This document shows positions 8,123-12,069 of a DNA stretch of 12,069 bases, piece by piece. The notes under the pieces were generated by a model, which was given only the letters and a program-made list of their open reading frames with translations, was not told where the DNA came from and did not search any database. Location: assembly GCA_020430675.1 (NCBI GenBank), contig JAGQJJ010000052.1:1-12069 (forward strand), read 5' to 3'. Every line of letters begins with the position of its first letter. Positions within the stretch are counted from its first letter, which is position 1. This DNA is from Myxococcales bacterium (GTDB lineage Bacteria; Myxococcota; Bradymonadia; UBA7976; UBA1532). Made by a program: the position numbers and the translations under genes.

Positions 8123-8162
8123 GCGGGCAAGTTAGCCCGAAGCGGCGGCCACCGCACGCTCA

Positions 8163-10280
8163 TCACTGCGCGGCGGCGGTGATCAGGCGGAAGGCCGAGG
8201 CTTCGTAGCCGTGCACGCCGATGTGCAGCTCGCCGTCGGCGGCGGGGGTATAGACGATGACCTCGTTGCCCGACTCGGTGTAGGCGCGGGCGTCGTAGGT
8301 GGCGGTGGTCGGGTTGGCGCCGAGGCGGACGTAGAGGTCGACGTCGGCGGCGGCCTCGGTGCGAATCTCGACCTTCTCGCCGGCGCGCACCGGCAGGGTG
8401 AAGCGGGCCCAGGCGCCAGCGGCGACGTTGCCCTGCTCGTCGAGGTGGGCGGGGGCGGCGGGCTCGGCGGCGTCGACGCCGCTGTACTCGATGACCAGCG
8501 CGAAGTCGCTGCGGACATAGCCGCGCACGCCGACGAAGTACTGGCCGGCGCCGGTCAGGGCGCAGTCTTCGGCGCTGCCGTCGAGGTAGGGGCGGCAGTC
8601 ATAGGTCGAGGTGGTGGGCTTGGCGCCGCGGCGCACATAGAGGTCGGCGTCGCCGGTGCCGGTCATGGTGGCGGTGAAGCGGCCGTCGCCTTCGACCTCG
8701 AAGGGGCCGAACCAGGCCCAGGCGTTGGCGTCGACGCTGCCGCTCTCTTCGACGCGCGCCACGCTGGCGGGCGCCTCGCCGGCCGATTCGGCCAGCATGG
8801 CCAGCACGTCGGCGCGCCGGATCTTGCCGCCGAGCACCGGCACCTCGTCGCGGGTGCGCACCGGCAGCCACACGAAGTCGGGGTGGTTGCGCTTGCTCTC
8901 GCCGACCCACTCGCCGCCGATCAGCCGGCCGTTGGCGTCGGCTTCGAGGATGTACTGGTAGCGGTCGGTGCGGGTGTAGCGGTCGATGACGGGCTCGAGG
9001 GCACCGTCGGTCTCGGCGTCGCTCTCGGCGATGAAGTCGACCTCGGCCGAGACCGAGTAGAGGGTCACGGCCTTGTTGTTGAAGCGGTACTCGGTCGGCA
9101 CCTGGCCGCCGGCGCGCAGGTCGAGCACGATGTCGCCGGCCGCGTAACCGTTGATCGCGACGTATACCTCGCCGTCGGCGGGCGCGGCGAGCGAGCAGGT
9201 CTCGTTCGAGCCCTCGACGTAGGGCCGGCAGGCGTAGGTGCGGGTGGTGGGCTTGGCGCCGAAGCGCACGTAGAGGTCGGCGTCGCCGGTGCCGGTCATC
9301 ACCGCCTCGACGCGCTCGCCGGCGCGCACCGGAAAGGGGCCGAGGTGGCGCCACGCGCCGGCGGCGATCGACTCGCTGAGGTGCTCGGTGGCGGCGCCCT
9401 CGGCGGGCACGCCGATGAGGCCGTTGGCCTGCTGGGCGGTGACCTCGTCGAGCGCGGTGACGCGGAAGGCGCGCAGCGGCTGGTTCCAGACCTCGTCGTC
9501 GTAGGTGCGGTCTTCGACGAAGCTCTGGCCGCGAATGCCGAGGTAATTGGCCAGCAGAAGGTGCCAGGTGGCGGGGTTGGTGTCGATACAATCGCCACCG
9601 GCGGCGGGGCGGCCGTACTCGTCGTAGGTGATGCGGCCCTGCTGCTCGTCGTCTTCGCAGCGCTTTGACACAAAGCGCTCTTCGACCTCTTCGGCCATCA
9701 GCGTGGCCAGCGCCTTGAGGTCATTGACCGCAAAGGTGACGCCGTTGCGGGTGACCGGCTGCTTGGGCTCGGGGAACAGGATCGCGGCGGGCGACCAGGC
9801 ATGGCAGACGCCCCACCAGGTGGGGATGCAGCGGCCGGTCTCTTCGCCGGGGCGCTTGCCGCAGGCCTCGCCCATCTTGGCGTCGCACTCGGCGTCGGCG
9901 GTGCAGGCCTTCAGGTCGGACTGGCTGTCGATGCCAAACGTGCGCGAGGCCAGGTCGCCCAGACCCGACACGCCAAAGGCGGCGCCGTACTTCTCCATCG
10001 GCGACTTCGTCTCGGGGCCGGCCCAGCGGTGGTTGTAGCTGTCCATATAGGTCGGCCAGTAGTTGCCGGCCCACGGCGTGCGGCTCGCCGCGCCCTGGCG
10101 GGGCAGGTCGGCGAGCGTATAGACGAGGTCGTCGGCGAAGAGGCCCGGATCGTCGGCCGACGTCCAGGCCATCGGCGCGTGGGCTTCGCTGGTCGGAGCG
10201 ACCGGCGCGTCAACGGGCTCGGCGCAGCCGAGGGCGGCACCGAAGAAGGCGAGGGGAGCGAGGGGAGACAGGCGCGACAT
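8163..10280 (-). CDS. Lipoprotein with split transglutaminase-elicitor (GP42-like) domain and three PPC domains
   Basis: A 705-aa exported lipoprotein with signal peptide MSRLSPLAPLAFFGAALGC (lipobox ALGC, Cys19). The core resembles the transglutaminase elicitor family, whose founder is the Phytophthora cell-wall Ca-dependent transglutaminase GP42. WWGVCHAWSPAAILFPEP (155-172) carries the likely nucleophile Cys159. NGVTFAVNDLKAL follows (179-191), then an NPATWH segment with His240. VWNQPLRAFRV (264-274) corresponds to the Pep-13 epitope, and YQYILEADANGRLIGGEWVG plus HPDFVWLP (466-473) completes the fold. A Cys-rich insert (121-153) precedes the nucleophile. One PPC beta-sandwich (about 302-391) is inserted inside the core; two more follow (about 516-600 and 617-702), each with a DADLYVR- or DVDLYVR-type strand and PTTxTYxxRxY. 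Protein cross-linking or deamidation on the cell surface is the inferred activity. The start is set by a perfect AAGGAGGT 5 nt upstream; an in-frame ATG at 10310 lacks one. It follows the cyclase gene by 116 bp. Confidence 0.85.
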   Translation of the reverse strand: MSRLSPLAPLAFFGAALGCAEPVDAPVAPTSEAHAPMAWTSADDPGLFADDLVYTLADLPRQGAASRTPWAGNYWPTYMDSYNHRWAGPETKSPMEKYGAAFGVSGLGDLASRTFGIDSQSDLKACTADAECDAKMGEACGKRPGEETGRCIPTWWGVCHAWSPAAILFPEPKQPVTRNGVTFAVNDLKALATLMAEEVEERFVSKRCEDDEQQGRITYDEYGRPAAGGDCIDTNPATWHLLLANYLGIRGQSFVEDRTYDDEVWNQPLRAFRVTALDEVTAQQANGLIGVPAEGAATEHLSESIAAGAWRHLGPFPVRAGERVEAVMTGTGDADLYVRFGAKPTTRTYACRPYVEGSNETCSLAAPADGEVYVAINGYAAGDIVLDLRAGGQVPTEYRFNNKAVTLYSVSAEVDFIAESDAETDGALEPVIDRYTRTDRYQYILEADANGRLIGGEWVGESKRNHPDFVWLPVRTRDEVPVLGGKIRRADVLAMLAESAGEAPASVARVEESGSVDANAWAWFGPFEVEGDGRFTATMTGTGDADLYVRRGAKPTTSTYDCRPYLDGSAEDCALTGAGQYFVGVRGYVRSDFALVIEYSGVDAAEPAAPAHLDEQGNVAAGAWARFTLPVRAGEKVEIRTEAAADVDLYVRLGANPTTATYDARAYTESGNEVIVYTPAADGELHIGVHGYEASAFRLITAAAQ

Positions 10281-10285
10281 CGAGA

Positions 10286-10293
10286 ACCTCCTT
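10286..10293 (-). promoter_or_regulatory. Perfect Shine-Dalgarno site of the transglutaminase-like lipoprotein
   Basis: AAGGAGGT on the minus strand is fully complementary to the anti-SD and sits 5 nt before ATG 10280. It selects that start over the in-frame ATG at 10310, and restores a standard lipoprotein signal peptide. It is the strongest ribosome site in the window. Confidence 0.85.
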
Positions 10294-10340
10294 GCGCGGC
10301 GAACGAGCACAAGCTAGTGCCGGCGCCGTCTGCAAGGGAG

Positions 10341-10380
10341 TCAATCGGTCTGAATCGGCCTGAATCGGTCTGAATCGGGG
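10341..10380. repeat. Four tandem 10-bp repeats in the cyclase-lipoprotein gap
   Basis: Four consecutive 10-mers: TCAATCGGTC, TGAATCGGCC, TGAATCGGTC, TGAATCGGGG. The consensus is TGAATCGGTC, with one to two mismatches in three of the units. The array fills most of the space between the cyclase stop hairpin and the promoter region of the lipoprotein gene. A period close to one helical turn would put copies on the same DNA face, so it could be a regulator-binding array. A TTGACT (minus strand, 10339-10344) that could serve as a -35 box overlaps its lipoprotein-proximal edge. Confidence 0.8.
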
Positions 10381-10399
10381 TGAGCGCTGCCCGCGCTCA
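10381..10399 (-). terminator. Stop-codon hairpin of the cyclase gene
   Basis: TGAGCGC and GCGCTCA form a perfect 7-bp inverted repeat around a 5-nt loop (TGCCC on the plus strand). On the minus strand it begins with the TGA stop of the cyclase itself. No U-run follows, so it is either a weak or Rho-assisted terminator or a 3'-end stabiliser. The call rests on symmetry and position only. Confidence 0.35.
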
Positions 10400-11899
10400 G
10401 GCGGGGGTGCCCCAGAAGGCCATCAGCTCGCGCATGGCGGGCTCCTGGTCGGCCAGGGCGCGGCGGGTGCGGGCGCGGTCGTTCTCGCCGCCGCCCATCA
10501 TATGGGCCGTCGCGGTCTTCTCCAGGGCGGCCTGGAGCTGATGCGCGGCGTCGCTGGCCTTGCGATAGGTGCTGGGGAAGTCGGAGGTCGCGAGCACCTC
10601 AAGAGGCCTGCCCAGGTCGTCGAGGGCGGCGCGCAGCTTGCCATACCACTCCTTGATCATGGCGCGCTGCGGCTCCAGCTTGGAGCTGGCCTCGTGGCGG
10701 TCGGCGGCGACGCCCGCGCTGGCGGCCGTCTGCCACATCGACTTGATCTGCTGGCGGCGCGGGTCGGTATTGCCCTGGGTGCGCGACGCCGCGACCGCCT
10801 CGTGAAGCGCCGCGACCCGCAGATCCTTGAGCTCCACCAGCACTTCGGGCAACTCCTTGCCCATCAGCTTCGGGCGCTCCACCGTCCACTGGCGGTTGAG
10901 CAGCACCAGATAGCCGGCGTGCTGGATCTCGGCGAGCACCTTGGTCATGTCGCCAATGCTGACCTTGCGGACGCGGCTCGTGTCGTTGACGGGCGGCACC
11001 ATCAGGATCTCGGCGTCGTGCTTCTGCGTGAAGCCGTAGTTCTGGGCCTCGGCGCCGTGGTTGAAGACGGTGTTGCCCGCGCGGCCGCAGGCGGTGTTGA
11101 GCTCGTCGGCGATGCGCTTGAAATACTCGGAGGCCGCCGAGTTGCCGTGATCCTTCTTGTCGACCGAGATGATCGTGTGGTCCGACAGGTCTTTGAGGGT
11201 CGAGACATGCGGCACCAGCGCCCAGATGTCATAGTCGCCGGTCACCGGCAGGCGGCCGCCGGCCACATCGTAGGCCCACACCCACAGCGGGCGCATCGTC
11301 ACCTGGCGCGGGGGCGCGACGCCGAGGACGCGCGCTGGGGCCGGGCCGGTGCCCATATCGACCCACCAGACGCGGTACTTGGCGTCGATCACGAAGTAGA
11401 TGTCGCCGTAGATGCCGGGCGGCGCGCCGAGCGCCTTGTAGACCTGAAAGAGCGACGGCAGCTCACCACCGCGCATCGTGTGGCCGGTGGTGAAGTTGGC
11501 GGGCACATGGGCGGGCCCGGCCGGGATCAGGCCCTGCGGCGCGATCGCCGCTTCGGCCTTCGACAACCGGCGGATCTTGCTGCCCTCGAACTGTGAGATC
11601 ACCTTGGCGTTCAGCGTCAGTTGCACCGGGTGCGCCAGGCCATGGTCGTGCGGGACAAAAGCCGCCTGCGGGGTCGCCCCGTCGGGCACCTTGCAGAACG
11701 CCTTGTCGCACGGCACGAAGCCAGCCATCGGGCCCCAGTTCGAGGACTTGTCATGGATGTCCATGCTCTTCGTCGCGTAGCCGGCGTCGATCAGGCGCAG
11801 CGAGTCGTCCTCGGTTGGGCGGATGAACAGGAAGAAGTTGTTCTTGACCGCGACGCTCTGGATGCCCGCGATGTGATGGTCCGAGATCCCGATCCCCAT
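10397..11899 (-). CDS. Edema factor/CyaA/ExoY-type (class II) nucleotidyl cyclase with helical C-terminal extension
   Basis: A 500-aa protein whose residues 8-340 match the adenylyl cyclase-toxin fold of anthrax EF, Bordetella CyaA and Pseudomonas ExoY, which make cAMP or other cyclic nucleotides inside eukaryotic cells after binding a host activator. IRPTEDDSLRLIDAGYATK (26-44) and HDKSSNWGPMAGFVP (49-63) supply Arg27, Lys44 and Lys51, followed by Lys70. GDYDIWALVP (221-230) gives the metal-binding pair Asp222/Asp224. FNHGAEAQNYGF (279-290) gives His281, Glu284 and Asn287. Spacings equal those I recall for EF (R329, K346, K353, K372; H577, N583). Residues 346-500 are charged, Ala-rich, probably helical and unlike ExoY. 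There is no signal peptide or transmembrane segment, so it is cytosolic until delivered by an unseen route. ATG 11899 is preferred (AAGGAA at 11908-11913); a TTG at 11950 would add 17 unlikely residues. Substrate (ATP, GTP or other) and activator (calmodulin, actin or other) cannot be read from sequence. Confidence 0.88.
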   Translation of the reverse strand: MGIGISDHHIAGIQSVAVKNNFFLFIRPTEDDSLRLIDAGYATKSMDIHDKSSNWGPMAGFVPCDKAFCKVPDGATPQAAFVPHDHGLAHPVQLTLNAKVISQFEGSKIRRLSKAEAAIAPQGLIPAGPAHVPANFTTGHTMRGGELPSLFQVYKALGAPPGIYGDIYFVIDAKYRVWWVDMGTGPAPARVLGVAPPRQVTMRPLWVWAYDVAGGRLPVTGDYDIWALVPHVSTLKDLSDHTIISVDKKDHGNSAASEYFKRIADELNTACGRAGNTVFNHGAEAQNYGFTQKHDAEILMVPPVNDTSRVRKVSIGDMTKVLAEIQHAGYLVLLNRQWTVERPKLMGKELPEVLVELKDLRVAALHEAVAASRTQGNTDPRRQQIKSMWQTAASAGVAADRHEASSKLEPQRAMIKEWYGKLRAALDDLGRPLEVLATSDFPSTYRKASDAAHQLQAALEKTATAHMMGGGENDRARTRRALADQEPAMRELMAFWGTPA

Positions 11900-11967
11900 G
11901 AGTGGTGTTCCTTGGAGTTGATCGCGGGTGTGCTGGCGGTCCTCCCACAATCCAGCACCGCGCGAAA

Positions 11968-11973
11968 ATTATC
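11968..11973 (-). promoter_or_regulatory. Candidate -10 element upstream of the nucleotidyl cyclase
   Basis: GATAAT on the minus strand matches the -10 consensus at 5 of 6 positions and lies in the only AT-rich patch of the 119-bp leader. It would give a 5' UTR of about 60 nt to ATG 11899. No good -35 hexamer lies 16-18 nt upstream (the region reads CGACCTA), so the gene may need an activator or another sigma factor. Bases 11974-12069 show no gene I can support. Confidence 0.3.
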
Positions 11974-12069
11974 GTACGGGCAGCGTAGCATAGGTCGTGC
12001 GCGGCGATCCGCAGCGAGATCGACGGGCGAGGCGATTTCCGCTGGGTGGGATCAGGGCGTCGTGGGGTG

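Noticed and set aside
5228..8182. 984-aa open frame on the + strand
   Set aside because: It is antisense to the propeller lipoprotein and FGE/RCC1 genes, and its translation is Gly/Ala/Val/Asp-rich low-complexity sequence with no domain. It is explained by the strong GC3 bias of the real - strand genes, in which stops are rare in the complementary frame.
8211..9668. 485-aa open frame on the + strand
   Set aside because: It is the antisense shadow of the transglutaminase-like lipoprotein, with the same V/G/A/D-rich composition, no ribosome site and no recognisable domain.
10300..10325. Possible sigma-54 promoter before the lipoprotein gene (CGGCAC ... GTGC on the minus strand)
   Set aside because: The GG and GC elements are about two bases too far apart for the -24/-12 spacing, so the match is not credible.
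11900..11950. 17-residue extension of the cyclase from TTG 11950
   Set aside because: It uses a rare start codon and is a polar segment without features. ATG 11899 has an AAGGAA site and begins just ahead of the conserved domain.

Overview
This is a GC-rich window with strongly GC3-biased genes, which produces long antisense shadow ORFs. The gene content is short-lipobox lipoproteins, Cys-paired RCC1-type propellers, pre-peptidase C-terminal (PPC) domains, FGE-sulfatase folds and multiple ABC1/UbiB kinases. Together these suggest a large-genome deltaproteobacterial lineage such as Myxococcota or Bradymonadota. That placement is inference from style and content; there is no marker gene here.

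Layout. Bases 1-411 hold the 3' end of a TPR protein on the + strand. Bases 616-5259 hold a tight + strand operon: two tandem, gaplessly co-linear 599-aa ABC1/UbiB-type atypical kinases, then an NAD(P)-binding SDR/epimerase-like protein that starts 4 nt after the second kinase. The operon runs head-on into a - strand gene and overlaps its 3' end by 11 bp. Read in their own direction, the - strand genes are: an edema factor/CyaA/ExoY-type nucleotidyl cyclase (11899 to 10397); a lipoprotein carrying a Phytophthora-GP42-like transglutaminase-elicitor domain interrupted by a PPC domain (10280 to 8163); an FGE-sulfatase/RCC1 fusion (8122 to 6320); and an SMP-30-like propeller lipoprotein (6256 to 5249).

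The most notable gene is the nucleotidyl cyclase at 10397-11899. It keeps every catalytic position I can check from the anthrax EF/CyaA/ExoY family: Arg27, Lys44, Lys51, Lys70, the DYD pair at 222/224, His281 and Asn287, with family spacing. It has no signal peptide and adds about 150 mostly helical residues at its C terminus. Downstream of it lies a transglutaminase-elicitor-like lipoprotein with a Pep-13-like VWNQP motif. An eukaryote-directed cyclase-toxin fold beside a cell-envelope transglutaminase-like protein and two more exported proteins suggests a locus for interaction with eukaryotic cells, but no secretion system is visible in the window and that role is inference.

Smaller signals are a 4 x 10-bp tandem repeat and a stop-codon hairpin between the cyclase and transglutaminase genes, and a perfect 9-bp inverted repeat close to the convergent gene ends. 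I saw no rRNA, tRNA, CRISPR array, insertion sequence or phage gene.
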